Origin: Halogeometricum pallidum JCM 14848
GTDB lineage: Archaea; Halobacteriota; Halobacteria; Halobacteriales; Haloferacaceae
Length of the DNA stretch: 64,000 nucleotides
Direction: 5' to 3'
Assembly (NCBI RefSeq): GCF_000337095.1
Contig: NZ_AOIV01000004.1
Span: 129,255-193,254, forward strand
The notes below the pieces were generated by a model, which had not been told where the DNA came from, searched no databases, and saw nothing but the letters and a program-made list of their open reading frames with translations. This document shows positions 43,016 to 51,728 of this stretch, one piece after another. Both the position numbers and the translations under genes were made by a program. Every line of letters starts with the position of its first letter. Position 1 is the stretch's first letter.

Positions 43016-43181
43016 CGACAATTTATGTCACCACTCCGTACTGCGGTTCGATCGGTATTATGTCATTTCATACACAATGGCGACTGTCACGATAGTTGGT
43101 GGCACGACACACAGCGACAGTTCGAGAAACCGACGGACTCCGCGACGACGGGACTTTTGCGAGGCGGTCCCTCTCTCCGGT

Positions 43182-43919
43182 GTGACTTCCGACGCCCCGC
43201 CCTCGCGGCCGCCGGACCCGGCCGTCCTCGGTGACCTCGTCGCCCGCGACCGGCGGACGTCCGCGCCCGCCCTCCGGGCCGACGACGCCGGTCGGTCGTA
43301 CAGCTACTACGACTTCGTGACGACGACGTACAAGGCCGGTAACGTCCTGCGCTACCTCGGCGTCCGTGGCGGCGAGACGGTCGCCGTCGCCCCCGATCCC
43401 CTGCCGGAACCGGCGTTGACGCTCTACGGTGCGGCGCAGTTGAGCGCGGCGACGACGTTCCGCCTCGACCCGGCGGATCCGCCGCGAGCGACTCTCGTCG
43501 GCGTCGAACGCGAACCGGAGTTCGACCTCCCGCCGGGGCGCAAACTCGCCGTCTACGGCGGCCCGCCGGAGCGTCCGTCGACGACCCACTGGGAACAGGA
43601 GGTGTGGAGCGAGAACCCCGCGGTCCACCCGGCGACCGTCGCCCCCGAGGATGCGGTGCTCCGGGCGGACGGACGGACGTACTCCCACGGAGAACTGCTC
43701 GACGCGGCCGCCTCGGTGGTCGACGCAGCGGGTATCCAGGCGGGCGAGGAGGTTGTCGTCCGCGACTCGCTGGAGCGGCCGGGAACCGTCGTCGCGGGTC
43801 TCGTCGCGCCGATTCTCGTCGGCGCGGTGGTCGTCTTCCCCGGCCCGGACACCGTCGGCGACGTAGCCGTCGGCGAGGGGCCGGAGGGACGATCGGTGGC
43901 CCCCGAAGACGCGCTCTGA
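43182..43919 (+). CDS. duplicated ANL (acyl-CoA synthetase) N-terminal-fragment protein
   Basis: 245 residues. Two stretches look like the first piece of acyl-CoA synthetase N-domains: 30-95 (LRADDAGRSYSYYDF...GNVLRYLGVRGGETVAV...ALTLYGAAQLSAATTFRL) and 159-222 (LRADGRTYSHGEL...VDAAGIQAGEEVVV...VVAGLVAPILVGAVVVFPG). The phosphate loop, adenine and C-terminal lysine motifs of working synthetases are absent, so it cannot activate acids by itself. The GTG at 43182 lies 25 bases after GACTTTTGCG. It ends 6 bases from the stop of a full-length synthetase. A regulatory or scaffolding role is a guess. Confidence 0.72.
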   Translation: MTSDAPPSRPPDPAVLGDLVARDRRTSAPALRADDAGRSYSYYDFVTTTYKAGNVLRYLGVRGGETVAVAPDPLPEPALTLYGAAQLSAATTFRLDPADPPRATLVGVEREPEFDLPPGRKLAVYGGPPERPSTTHWEQEVWSENPAVHPATVAPEDAVLRADGRTYSHGELLDAAASVVDAAGIQAGEEVVVRDSLERPGTVVAGLVAPILVGAVVVFPGPDTVGDVAVGEGPEGRSVAPEDAL

Positions 43920-43925
43920 GGGCCG

Positions 43926-45926
43926 CTACCGGGCGCCTCGAATCTCCTCCAGCGAGTCGGGATTCTCGATGCTGGAGAGGTCGCCGGGGTCCTCGTCCTC
44001 GTGGACCGCGGCGATGGCGCGCCGGATTATCTTCCCCGACTGCGTCTTCGGGAACTCGCCGACGAACAGGAGTTCACGCGGGCGGAACGGTTTGCCCTGC
44101 TCCTCGCCGACGAGTTCGCGCAGTTCCTCGCGGAGGGCGTCGCCCGGTTCAAAGCCGTCTTCGAGGACGACGTAGGCGACGACGGCGGTGCCGGTGGTGT
44201 CGTCGTCGACGCCGACGGCGGCCGCCTGGTTCACGGCCTCGTGTTCGATGAGGACGCCCTCTATCTCGGCGGGGCCGACCTTCCGGCCCGCAACGTTCAG
44301 CGCGTCGTCCGCGCGGCCGTGGAGGAACCAGAAGCCGTCTTCGTCCTTTTGCGCCCAGTCGCCGTGGTTCCACATGTTCTCGAAGGTCGACCAGTACTCC
44401 TCTAAGTAGCGCTCGTCGCCGCTCCAGAGGCTCTTGGTCATCGACGGACAGGAGTCGCGGGCGACGAGGAAGCCACGTTCGTGCGTGTCGGCGATGCTCT
44501 CGCCCGATTCGTCCACGATGTCGACGCTCATCCCGAGGCCCGGCCCGCCCAGGCTACACGGCTTGAGCGGCTGGTTCGGCATCGGCATGAGGAAGCAGCC
44601 GCATATCTCGGTGCCGCCGGAGATGTTCATGATGGGCGCCTCGCCGCCGCCGACGCGCTCGTAGAACCACATCCACGACTCGGGGTCCCACGGTTCGCCG
44701 GTCGACCCGAGCAGTCGGAGCGTCGAGAGGTCGTGTCGGTCCACCCACTCGTCGTCGTACTTCCGCAGGGCGCGGACGGCGGTGGGCGAGATGCCGAACA
44801 CGGTGAGGCCGTGCCGCTCTATCATCTCCCAGAAGCGGTCGGGTTCGGGGTGGTCCGGCGCGCCCTCGTACATGAACACCGTCCCGCCGAACGTGTGATT
44901 CCCGATCAGGGTCCACGGCCCCATCATCCACCCGATGTCCGATACCCAGAAGAACCGGTCGGAGGGCTTGTGGTCGAAGCCGAAGAATATCTCTTTGGCC
45001 GTCTGCATCTGGAGGCCGGCGTGGGTGTGGACGATGCCCTTCGGCGTCCCCGTCGTCCCCGAGGAGTACAGCAGCATCGACTCCTGCGCGGAGGGGAGTT
45101 CCTTCGTCTCGTACTCGTCGTCGGCCTCGCCGACCGTCTCCGCCCACCACTCGTCGCGCGGAGTCCACGTGATGGACCGCTCCTCGCTCGCTTCCAGTCC
45201 GATGCGGTCGTAGACGACCGTGTGCTCGACCTGTCCCGCCTGCTTTATGGCTCGGTCGGCCGACTCCTTCAGCGTCACTTCGCTCCCGCGGCGGTAGAAG
45301 CCGTCCGCCGTGAACAGCACCGAACACCCGGAGTCCTCGATGCGCGTCGCCGTCGCGTCCACGCCGAACCCCGAGAAGATGGGGACGGCGATGGCCCCGA
45401 CCTTCAGACAGCCGTAGAGGATGGAAACGACTTCGGGAACCATCGGCATGTACAGGCCGACGGTGTCGCCCGTCTCGATTCCGTACGACTCCAGTAGGTT
45501 CGCCACCTGATTCGACTCCCGGCGGAGGTCGTGGTAGGTGACCGTTCGCTCGTCGCCGGGTTCGCCCTCCCAGATGAGCGCCGCCTTGTTCCGGTTCTCC
45601 GCGTCGGGCGCGCCGTGTCTGTCGACGGCGTTGTGCGCGACGTTCACCGTCCCGCCGGGGTACCAATCGGAGAACTGCGGACCGTCCGCGTCGTCCCGGA
45701 CGACGTCGTAGTCGCTGTAGAACTCGACGCCGAGGTAGTCGACGAGTTCGTCCCAGAACCACTCGACGCCCGATTCCTCGACGCCTTCGACGTCCTCGCA
45801 GGTCCGCCGTATCAGTTCCTCGTAGTCCGAAATACCGTACTCCCGCATGAACGCGTGGACGTTCGTCGACTCCACGAACTCCCGCGACGGTTCGTGGACG
45901 ACTTCGTCCGTGTCGGGTACCTCCAT
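43926..45926 (-). CDS. AMP-forming acyl-CoA synthetase (acetyl/propionyl-CoA synthetase-like)
   Basis: A 666-residue ANL enzyme that activates a carboxylic acid with ATP and CoA. The P-loop is LLYSSGTTGTPKGIVHTH. ISGGTEICGCFLMPMPN is the adenine-binding region, then DDALNVAGRKVGPAEIEGVL (hinge) and the catalytic Lys in FPKTQSGKIIRR. Its N-terminal FWDELVDYLGVEFYSDYDVV and WYPGGTVNVAHNAVDRH are those of acetyl-CoA-synthetase-like enzymes. The divergent neighbour is the short-chain fatty acid carrier AtoE, which suggests a short-chain acid as substrate. TATA-like GAAGTTACTTC is 31 bases upstream. Confidence 0.92.
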   Translation of the reverse strand: MEVPDTDEVVHEPSREFVESTNVHAFMREYGISDYEELIRRTCEDVEGVEESGVEWFWDELVDYLGVEFYSDYDVVRDDADGPQFSDWYPGGTVNVAHNAVDRHGAPDAENRNKAALIWEGEPGDERTVTYHDLRRESNQVANLLESYGIETGDTVGLYMPMVPEVVSILYGCLKVGAIAVPIFSGFGVDATATRIEDSGCSVLFTADGFYRRGSEVTLKESADRAIKQAGQVEHTVVYDRIGLEASEERSITWTPRDEWWAETVGEADDEYETKELPSAQESMLLYSSGTTGTPKGIVHTHAGLQMQTAKEIFFGFDHKPSDRFFWVSDIGWMMGPWTLIGNHTFGGTVFMYEGAPDHPEPDRFWEMIERHGLTVFGISPTAVRALRKYDDEWVDRHDLSTLRLLGSTGEPWDPESWMWFYERVGGGEAPIMNISGGTEICGCFLMPMPNQPLKPCSLGGPGLGMSVDIVDESGESIADTHERGFLVARDSCPSMTKSLWSGDERYLEEYWSTFENMWNHGDWAQKDEDGFWFLHGRADDALNVAGRKVGPAEIEGVLIEHEAVNQAAAVGVDDDTTGTAVVAYVVLEDGFEPGDALREELRELVGEEQGKPFRPRELLFVGEFPKTQSGKIIRRAIAAVHEDEDPGDLSSIENPDSLEEIRGAR

Positions 45927-46070
45927 CACGTCCGGACATCGTCGCGTCCGCTGAAGTAACTTCCCCGAACGATAGTTCGAATCCGGGTCGGCGAGCGACG
46001 GAGCGAAGCGAGGTCATACCCGAATCCATCCGGAACGTTCATTTGAGTCTCGGATAACCGTTTTCGCGTT

Positions 46071-47483
46071 ATGTCGACAGACTCTACGGGCGGGTCGCCG
46101 ATTCAGCGCTTCGGCGCCCGGATGTCGAGCGTCGTCGAACGGGTGATGCCGAGTCCGTTCCTGTTCGCGATACTACTGAGCTACGTCGTCTTCGTCGGGG
46201 CCGTCGTCGTCGAGGGGACGAGCCCGTTCGCCCTCGTGGGCTACTGGTACGACGGCTTCTGGGTGCTCCTCGGGTTCGCCATGCAGATGGTTCTCATCCT
46301 CGTCACCGGCTACGCCCTCGCGTACCACCCCCTCGTTCGCCGCGGCATCGAGTGGCTGACCTCGCTCCCGAACGACGGCAAGCAGGCCGTCGTCCTCGTG
46401 GGCGTCATCTCTATGACCGTCGCGTGGGTCCACTGGGGCCTCGGCCTCATCGTCGGCGCGGTGATGGCCCGCGAGATGGGCCGACAGGCCGCGAAGACGG
46501 ACCTGCGCGTCCACTACCCCCTGCTCTGTCTCGCCGGCTATATGGGCATGGGGCTGACGTGGCACTGGGGCCTCGCCGGGTCCGCGCCCCTCCTGATGAA
46601 CACCCCCGGTAACGTCTTCATCGAGCAGGGTATCGTCGACGGACTCATCCCCACCTCGGAGACGGTGTTCCACGCGTACACGCTGACGCTCGTCGTCACG
46701 GGTATCGTCTACACCTCCATCGTGCTCTACCTCCTCGCTCCCGAACGCGCGAACGCCCAACCGATAACCGAGTACGTCCCCGAATCGGAACTGTTCGGCG
46801 CGGCCGGCGACGGCGGCGACGCCACCGGGGCGGACGCCGACTCGAAGCCGACCACCGTGGGCGAGAAGATAAATCAGAGCCGCCTCGTCGGCGGCGTCAT
46901 CGCCCTCACGGGCGTCGTCTTCACCGTCTACACGTTCGCGATGCAGGGCCTCTCGGCGCTGAACCTCAACCTCGTCAACTTCCTCTTTCTCTTTCTCGGC
47001 CTCGCGCTGTACACCCGGCCGAAGGCCTACCAAGAGCAGTTCTACGACGCCATCACCTCGACGGGCGGCATCGTCCTCCAGTTCCCCCTCTATGCGGGTA
47101 TCATCGGCATGATGAACAACTCGGGGCTCTCCTCGACGATGGCCGAGGCGATGGTGTCGCTGTCGACGGAGGCGACGTTCCCCGCCGTCGCGTGGATGAC
47201 CGCCGCCGTCGTCAACGTGTTCGTCCCCTCCGGCGGCGGCGAGTGGACGGTTATCGGCACCACCGTGCTGCAGGCGGCGAACGAACTCGGCGTGCCCGCC
47301 GGGCAGGCCACCGTCGCCTACGCCGTCGGCGACGCCCACACCAACCTCCTGCAACCGTTCTGGGCGCTCCCCCTTCTGGGCATCACGGGGATGCGCGCCC
47401 GCGACATGTTCGGCTACGGCGTGACGATGATGCTCCTTCTCATCCCGTTTCTGGCGGTGGGTCTCATCTTCATCCCGTACTGA
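46071..47483 (+). CDS. atoE: short-chain fatty acid transporter (AtoE family)
   Basis: A 470-residue membrane carrier with about 12 spans. It matches AtoE by MSSVVERVMPSPFLFAILLSYVVF near the N-terminus, AWVHWGLGLIVGAVMAREMGR, GLTWHWGLAGSAPLLMNTPGN, QFPLYAGIIGMMNNSGLSSTMAEA and VNVFVPSGGGEWTVIGTTVLQAA. It imports acetoacetate, butyrate or similar acids. The gene diverges from the synthetase that can convert such acids to CoA esters; a leaderless start lies 28 bases after CATTTGAG. Confidence 0.93.
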   Translation: MSTDSTGGSPIQRFGARMSSVVERVMPSPFLFAILLSYVVFVGAVVVEGTSPFALVGYWYDGFWVLLGFAMQMVLILVTGYALAYHPLVRRGIEWLTSLPNDGKQAVVLVGVISMTVAWVHWGLGLIVGAVMAREMGRQAAKTDLRVHYPLLCLAGYMGMGLTWHWGLAGSAPLLMNTPGNVFIEQGIVDGLIPTSETVFHAYTLTLVVTGIVYTSIVLYLLAPERANAQPITEYVPESELFGAAGDGGDATGADADSKPTTVGEKINQSRLVGGVIALTGVVFTVYTFAMQGLSALNLNLVNFLFLFLGLALYTRPKAYQEQFYDAITSTGGIVLQFPLYAGIIGMMNNSGLSSTMAEAMVSLSTEATFPAVAWMTAAVVNVFVPSGGGEWTVIGTTVLQAANELGVPAGQATVAYAVGDAHTNLLQPFWALPLLGITGMRARDMFGYGVTMMLLLIPFLAVGLIFIPY

Positions 47484-47524
47484 ACCCCGCAACTTCTTTT
47501 CGGAGCGGCGTCGTACTCGCGTCC

Positions 47525-48118
47525 ATGTACGTACGGGACGCCAAGAACCGAGACGAGGTTTGGTTGCTCGACCGCATCGAGGAGTCGGGGCTCGAAGACC
47601 CGGCGTTCCGTTCCCGCGACTACGTCATCGCTCTCGACGAGGAGAGCGGCGCCAAGGCGGGATTCGGCCGCGTCCGCGTCCACCAGACGGACGAAGCGGA
47701 GTTCTGCGAACTCGCTTTCGTCCTCACCCTCGACGCCTGGCGCGGACAGGGCGTCGGCGCGCACGTCGTCGAGCGACTGGTCGCGGAGGCTGGCGACGCC
47801 GGGTTCGACCGCGTCTACACGTTCACCGTCGAACCGGACTACTTCCTCACGTTCGGCTTCGAACCGGTCGACGGCGACGCCCTCCCCGAGACGCTTCGCG
47901 AACGCCTCGATGCGGTCCGGGCGGAACGCGGCGACGACGCCATCGCCATGCAGCTCCGACCCGACGCGTTCGAGATGCCCGAGGCGTACCGCGACCGGTT
48001 CAAGCGGGCGACCCCCGCCGACGAACCCGACCCGGGCGAGGTGGCGATAGAGGAGACGGCCGAGGACTTCGGCATCGACCCCGAGAAGACGACGTACAAG
48101 TACGACACCAGTCGGTAG
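47525..48118 (+). CDS. GNAT N-acetyltransferase
   Basis: 197 residues. A Gcn5-type fold: VWLLDRIEESGL, VIALDEESGAKAGFGRVRVH, ELAFVLTLDAWRGQGVGAHVVERLVAEA (acetyl-CoA loop RGQGVG), FDRVYTFTVEPDYFLTFGFEPVD. An acidic C-terminal tail of about 55 residues is extra. The substrate is not indicated. ATG 47525 lies 28 bases after CTTCTTTTCGG. Confidence 0.88.
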   Translation: MYVRDAKNRDEVWLLDRIEESGLEDPAFRSRDYVIALDEESGAKAGFGRVRVHQTDEAEFCELAFVLTLDAWRGQGVGAHVVERLVAEAGDAGFDRVYTFTVEPDYFLTFGFEPVDGDALPETLRERLDAVRAERGDDAIAMQLRPDAFEMPEAYRDRFKRATPADEPDPGEVAIEETAEDFGIDPEKTTYKYDTSR

Positions 48119-48142
48119 GGAAACGCCCGTTCCGTTCGGCCT

Positions 48143-48430
48143 TCAGGTCCGGTCTTCGAGGAAGTCCGAACTGAAGACGATGTAGGCGAGGGCGCTGCAA
48201 AAGAGGATGGGCGGGAGGATGGCGAACGCCCAGAGCGGTTCGAGCCCCCAGCCGAGGAGCAACAGAACGCACATGAGTCCGATGCCGAGGAACGGCAGGA
48301 CGGCGAGGACGGCGCGCTTTCGGTTCCGTCCCCCCGCGTCGGGTTGCAAAGGGGCGTCCGGGTCGAACTCCTCGTCCAACGCCGCCTCCTCGCCCTCGTC
48401 GTCGGCGGAGGCGGTAGCGGAACTGCGCAT
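48143..48430 (-). CDS. small two-span membrane protein
   Basis: 95 residues: 35 acidic residues, then two spans (AVLAVLPFLGIGLMCVLLLLGWGL and LWAFAILPPILFCSALAYIVF) and a short tail FSSDFLEDRT. No known family. It lies downstream of another small membrane protein on the same strand but has its own TATA-like GCTTTTACCGG 26 bases upstream. Confidence 0.72.
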   Translation of the reverse strand: MRSSATASADDEGEEAALDEEFDPDAPLQPDAGGRNRKRAVLAVLPFLGIGLMCVLLLLGWGLEPLWAFAILPPILFCSALAYIVFSSDFLEDRT

Positions 48431-48509
48431 GGTCGCCGTCGGTCGCCCACCGGTAAAAGCGCCGCGCCTCTCCGCGCCTCCGACTTCTTTCGCCTTCCTT
48501 CGTCCCGTC

Positions 48510-48809
48510 TCAGCGGTCGCCTTCCATCCGCGAGGCGAGTTCGACGAGACCGAACAGGACGACAAGCACCAGCGTCGAGAGGGTGACGGCGTAGGCGGTC
48601 ATCGACAGCGGCGTCGTCGGGATGACGAACAGGCCGCCGAACAGCGCCGACCTGGGGACGGTCTCCGCCCCGTTGGTCCCGATGAAGAAGCCGAGCACTC
48701 CCGAGAGGGCGACGACGGTGACGCCGACGGCGAGCAGAATGGACCGGCCGTTTCCGTCCTTCGCGGTCGACGGCGTCGGTTCCGCGGCGGTGTCGGAGTC
48801 GGGTGGCAC
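48510..48809 (-). CDS. small two-span membrane protein
   Basis: 99 residues: a Pro/Asp-rich start, one span near 30-50 (RSILLAVGVTVVALSGVLGFFIG), a loop and a second span near 70-90 (MTAYAVTLSTLVLVVLFGLVELA) ending RMEGDR. The start at GTG 48809 is likely but not certain; a TATA-like GGGTAACGG lies 34 bases upstream. It could form a pair with the next small membrane protein. Confidence 0.65.
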   Translation of the reverse strand: MPPDSDTAAEPTPSTAKDGNGRSILLAVGVTVVALSGVLGFFIGTNGAETVPRSALFGGLFVIPTTPLSMTAYAVTLSTLVLVVLFGLVELASRMEGDR

Positions 48810-48896
48810 ACCGGGAGTTAGGAGGCGGCACGCTTGTCCGTTACCCTTCGGTTCGCAGGGCAAGCTACAAACGCCCGTGGCGGAAACTCGGTCCCC

Positions 48897-49310
48897 ATGC
48901 CCGACGAACTCGTCGAACGCGCCCGCGAAATCCTCGAACAGGCCCACGTCCCCTACTCCGAGTACCGCGTCGGCGCGGCGCTCAGAACGGCCGACGGTGA
49001 GGTGTTCGTCGGCTGTAACATCGAGAACGCGAACTACTCGAACAGCCTCCACGCCGAGGAAGTCGCCATCGCGGAGGCGATAAAGAACGGGCACCGGGAG
49101 TTCGACCGCCTCGCCGTCTCCTCGGGCGCCCGCGACGGCGTCACCCCGTGCGGCATGTGCCGACAGACGCTCGCGGAGTTCTGCGAGGAGGACCTGCCCG
49201 TGGTTTGCGACGAGGGCGGCGAGGAGACGACGGAGTACGTCCTCGGGGAACTCCTGCCGAACACCATCTCCTTGGACACCTTGGAGGCGGCCGAACGCGA
49301 CCGAAAGTGA
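48897..49310 (+). CDS. cdd: cytidine deaminase
   Basis: A 137-residue zinc enzyme turning cytidine into uridine. AREILEQAHVPYSEYRVGAALRTADGEVFVGCNIENANYSNSLHAEEVAIAEA contains HAEE, where His binds zinc and Glu is the proton shuttle; PCGMCRQTLAEFC supplies the two zinc cysteines. ATG 48897 lies 29 bases after GCTACAAACG. The next gene is uridine phosphorylase, so the two form consecutive steps of cytidine breakdown. Confidence 0.96.
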   Translation: MPDELVERAREILEQAHVPYSEYRVGAALRTADGEVFVGCNIENANYSNSLHAEEVAIAEAIKNGHREFDRLAVSSGARDGVTPCGMCRQTLAEFCEEDLPVVCDEGGEETTEYVLGELLPNTISLDTLEAAERDRK

Positions 49311-49353
49311 ACGGAAGCACAAGCACTTCAACCCCGCTCCACACACTGGAGGC

Positions 49354-50172
49354 ATGAACGACAGCGAGGACCCCAACGACGAGGTCCAGTACCACATCGA
49401 AGTCGGACCCGAGGACGTGGCCGACAGCGTCCTCCTGCCCGGCAACCCCGAGCGAGTCGACAAGGTGACCGCGCTGTGGGACGACGCCGAGGAGAAGGCG
49501 TATCACCGCGAGTACCGCACGGCGACGGGGACGTACGAGGGGACGTCGATATCCGTCACCTCCACCGGCATCGGCGGTCCGTCGGCGGCCATCGCCCTCG
49601 AGGAACTCGCCCGCGTCGGGGCGGACACGCTCGTCCGCGTCGGGTCCTGCGGCGCCATCCAACCCGAGATGGAGGTTGGCGACCTGGTCATCACCTCGGG
49701 GGCGGTCCGACAGGAGGGAACCTCCAAGGAGTACGTCCGCGAGGACTACCCCGCCGTCGCCGACCACGAAGTCGTCTCGGCCCTCGTCGCCGCCGCAGAG
49801 CGACTCGGATACGACTACCACGTCGGCCTCACGATGAGCGCCGACTCCTTCTACACCGGGCAGGGTCGCCCCGGGTTCGAGGGCTTCCGCGCCGCCGGTT
49901 CGGACTCGCTCGTCGAGGACCTGCGCGAGGCGAACGTGAAGAACATCGAGATGGAGGCGGCGACGCTTCTCACCGTCGCGAACGTCTACGGCCTCCGCGC
50001 CGGCGCAGTGTGCTCCGTCTACGCCAACCGCGTCACGGGCGAGTTCCGCACCGAGGGGGAGTCCCGCGCCGTGGAGACGGCCAGCCTCGCGGTCCACCTG
50101 CTGGCGCGGATGGACGAGGTCAAGCGCGAGGCGGGGGTCGACCGCTGGCACGCCGGCTTGTCGCTAGACTGA
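49354..50172 (+). CDS. udp: uridine phosphorylase
   Basis: A 272-residue nucleoside phosphorylase. LPGNPERVDKVTALWDDAEEKAYHREYRTATGTYEGTSISVTSTGIGGPSAAIALEELARVGADTLVRVGSCGAIQ gives the phosphate and ribose sites, and NVKNIEMEAATLLTVANVYGLRAGAVCSVYANRV the 2'-hydroxyl-binding Glu-Met-Glu motif. It splits uridine into uracil and ribose 1-phosphate, the entry to ribose 1,5-bisphosphate-type routes known in halophilic archaea. It lies 43 bases after cytidine deaminase, with its own TATA-like ACTTCAACC. Confidence 0.93.
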   Translation: MNDSEDPNDEVQYHIEVGPEDVADSVLLPGNPERVDKVTALWDDAEEKAYHREYRTATGTYEGTSISVTSTGIGGPSAAIALEELARVGADTLVRVGSCGAIQPEMEVGDLVITSGAVRQEGTSKEYVREDYPAVADHEVVSALVAAAERLGYDYHVGLTMSADSFYTGQGRPGFEGFRAAGSDSLVEDLREANVKNIEMEAATLLTVANVYGLRAGAVCSVYANRVTGEFRTEGESRAVETASLAVHLLARMDEVKREAGVDRWHAGLSLD

Positions 50173-50325
50173 CGTTCGCTGTCGTCCTTACCCGAACTCG
50201 CCGGAGAGGGCTTTATCCGGGAACGAATCTCCGGCAATTTTCTCCGTACCCCGTCGCAGGCGGTCGATTCGATTCGAATCACGTTCCAAAGCCCCTTTAT
50301 CCGATGCCTACGCAGAGTCACACAT

Positions 50326-51510
50326 ATGAGTACGAAGGTCGTCGTCCTCGGTTCCGGCTACGCGGGTACCGGCGCCGTCAAACGACTCGAAGAAGAACTC
50401 GATTCGGACGCGGAACTCACCTGGGTCTCCGAAAACGACTACCACCTCGTCCTCCACGAGGCCCACCGCTGCATCCGCGACCCGAGCGTCGAGTCGAAGA
50501 TTGCCATCCCGGTCGACGAGATAAAAGAGCCCGAGACGGAGTTCCTCAAGGGCCACGTCGAGAACGTCGACGTCGACGAGAAAGTCGTCGAACTCGAAGA
50601 CGGCGAGGTCGACTACGACTACCTCCTCGTCTGTCTCGGCTCCGCGACGGCGTTCTACGGCATCGACGGCCTCGAAGAGCACTCCCTCGAACTCAAGAGC
50701 CTCGACGACGCCCGCGAGATTCACAGCGAGGTCAAGGCGGCCGCCGAGGAGGCCTCCCAGGACGACCCCGCGAAGATAATCGTCGGCGGAGCGGGTCTCT
50801 CCGGCATCCAGTCGGCCGGCGAGATAGCCGGCTACCGCGACGACCACCGCGCGCCCCTCGATATCACCATCGTGGAGGGCCTCGACGAAGTGTTCCCCGG
50901 CAACGACCGCGAACTGCAGGGTGCGCTCCGCAAGCGCCTCGAAGCGCGCGACATCGAGATTCTGACGGGGGATTTCATCTCGGAGGTCGACGAGGAGACC
51001 ATCTACCTCGGCGGCGGCGAGGACGACGAGGAACTCGATTACGACCTGCTCCTCTGGACTGGCGGCATCACGGGTCATCCGGAGGTCGCCGAATCGAAAC
51101 TCGACAAGGACGAGCGCTCGAACCGTATCTTCGCCGAGCAGGACTTCAAGACGAGCGACGACGACGTGTTCGCCCTCGGCGACTCCGCCCTCGTCGAACA
51201 GGGCGACGACGCCATCGCGCCGCCGACGGCGCAGGCCGCCTGGCAGGCCGCCGAGGTCGCCGGCGAGAACGTCGCCCGCGCCACGAAGGGTCAGCCGCTG
51301 AAGACGTGGAACCACAACGACAAAGGAACGGTCATCTCCGTCGGCGAGGACGCCGTCGCCCACGCGGTCAAGGTTCCCGTCGTCGGCCAGGTCTACCCGA
51401 ACGTGTTCGGCGGCCCGGCCGCCCGTACGCTGAAGAAGGGTATCGCCGCGCGCTGGATCGCCGACGTGACGACCCCCCGCCGCGCCCTCGAAGCGTGGGA
51501 CGACCTCTGA
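50326..51510 (+). CDS. NAD(P)/FAD-dependent oxidoreductase (type II NADH dehydrogenase-like)
   Basis: A 394-residue flavoprotein of the NDH-2 family. FAD fold VVVLGSGYAGTGAVKRLEEEL at the N-terminus, second nucleotide fold IIVGGAGLSGIQSAGEIAGY at about 147-166, and DDDVFALGDSALVEQGDDAIAPPTAQAAWQAAEVAGENVARA carrying the flavin GD motif. The C-terminal GGPAARTLKKGIAARWIADV is a probable amphipathic membrane contact. It passes electrons from NADH to menaquinone without pumping protons. ATG 50326 lies 28 bases after CTTTATCC. Confidence 0.88.
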   Translation: MSTKVVVLGSGYAGTGAVKRLEEELDSDAELTWVSENDYHLVLHEAHRCIRDPSVESKIAIPVDEIKEPETEFLKGHVENVDVDEKVVELEDGEVDYDYLLVCLGSATAFYGIDGLEEHSLELKSLDDAREIHSEVKAAAEEASQDDPAKIIVGGAGLSGIQSAGEIAGYRDDHRAPLDITIVEGLDEVFPGNDRELQGALRKRLEARDIEILTGDFISEVDEETIYLGGGEDDEELDYDLLLWTGGITGHPEVAESKLDKDERSNRIFAEQDFKTSDDDVFALGDSALVEQGDDAIAPPTAQAAWQAAEVAGENVARATKGQPLKTWNHNDKGTVISVGEDAVAHAVKVPVVGQVYPNVFGGPAARTLKKGIAARWIADVTTPRRALEAWDDL

Positions 51511-51530
51511 ACGCCGCCGACTGAACTTCC

Positions 51531-51548
51531 GTTTTCGGTCTTTTTCGT
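51531..51548 (+). terminator. oligo-T terminator after NDH-2-like gene
   Basis: GTTTTCGGTCTTTTTCGT, two T runs of four and five, begins 20 bases after the stop codon. Archaeal transcripts commonly end on such runs without a hairpin. Confidence 0.5.
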
Positions 51549-51728
51549 TCGCGTGCCGGACGCTCCCCCGGAAGCCGAGGCTCTCGGATGTTCACGCGAC
51601 GAGCGCAGAGAGAATCGATTCGGGGCCGCGACGGGTACGTTACGGACGCGTGGTTACGGCTGACGCTATCGGGGCCGCGGGGCGATTCGCCGGACGGTGC
51701 ACTCGTTCGAGTGCGTGTCGGGACGGAT

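Noticed and set aside
45975..45988. GTTCGAATCCGGGT resembles a tRNA T-arm
   Set aside because: No acceptor stem, anticodon arm or D-arm can be formed around it.
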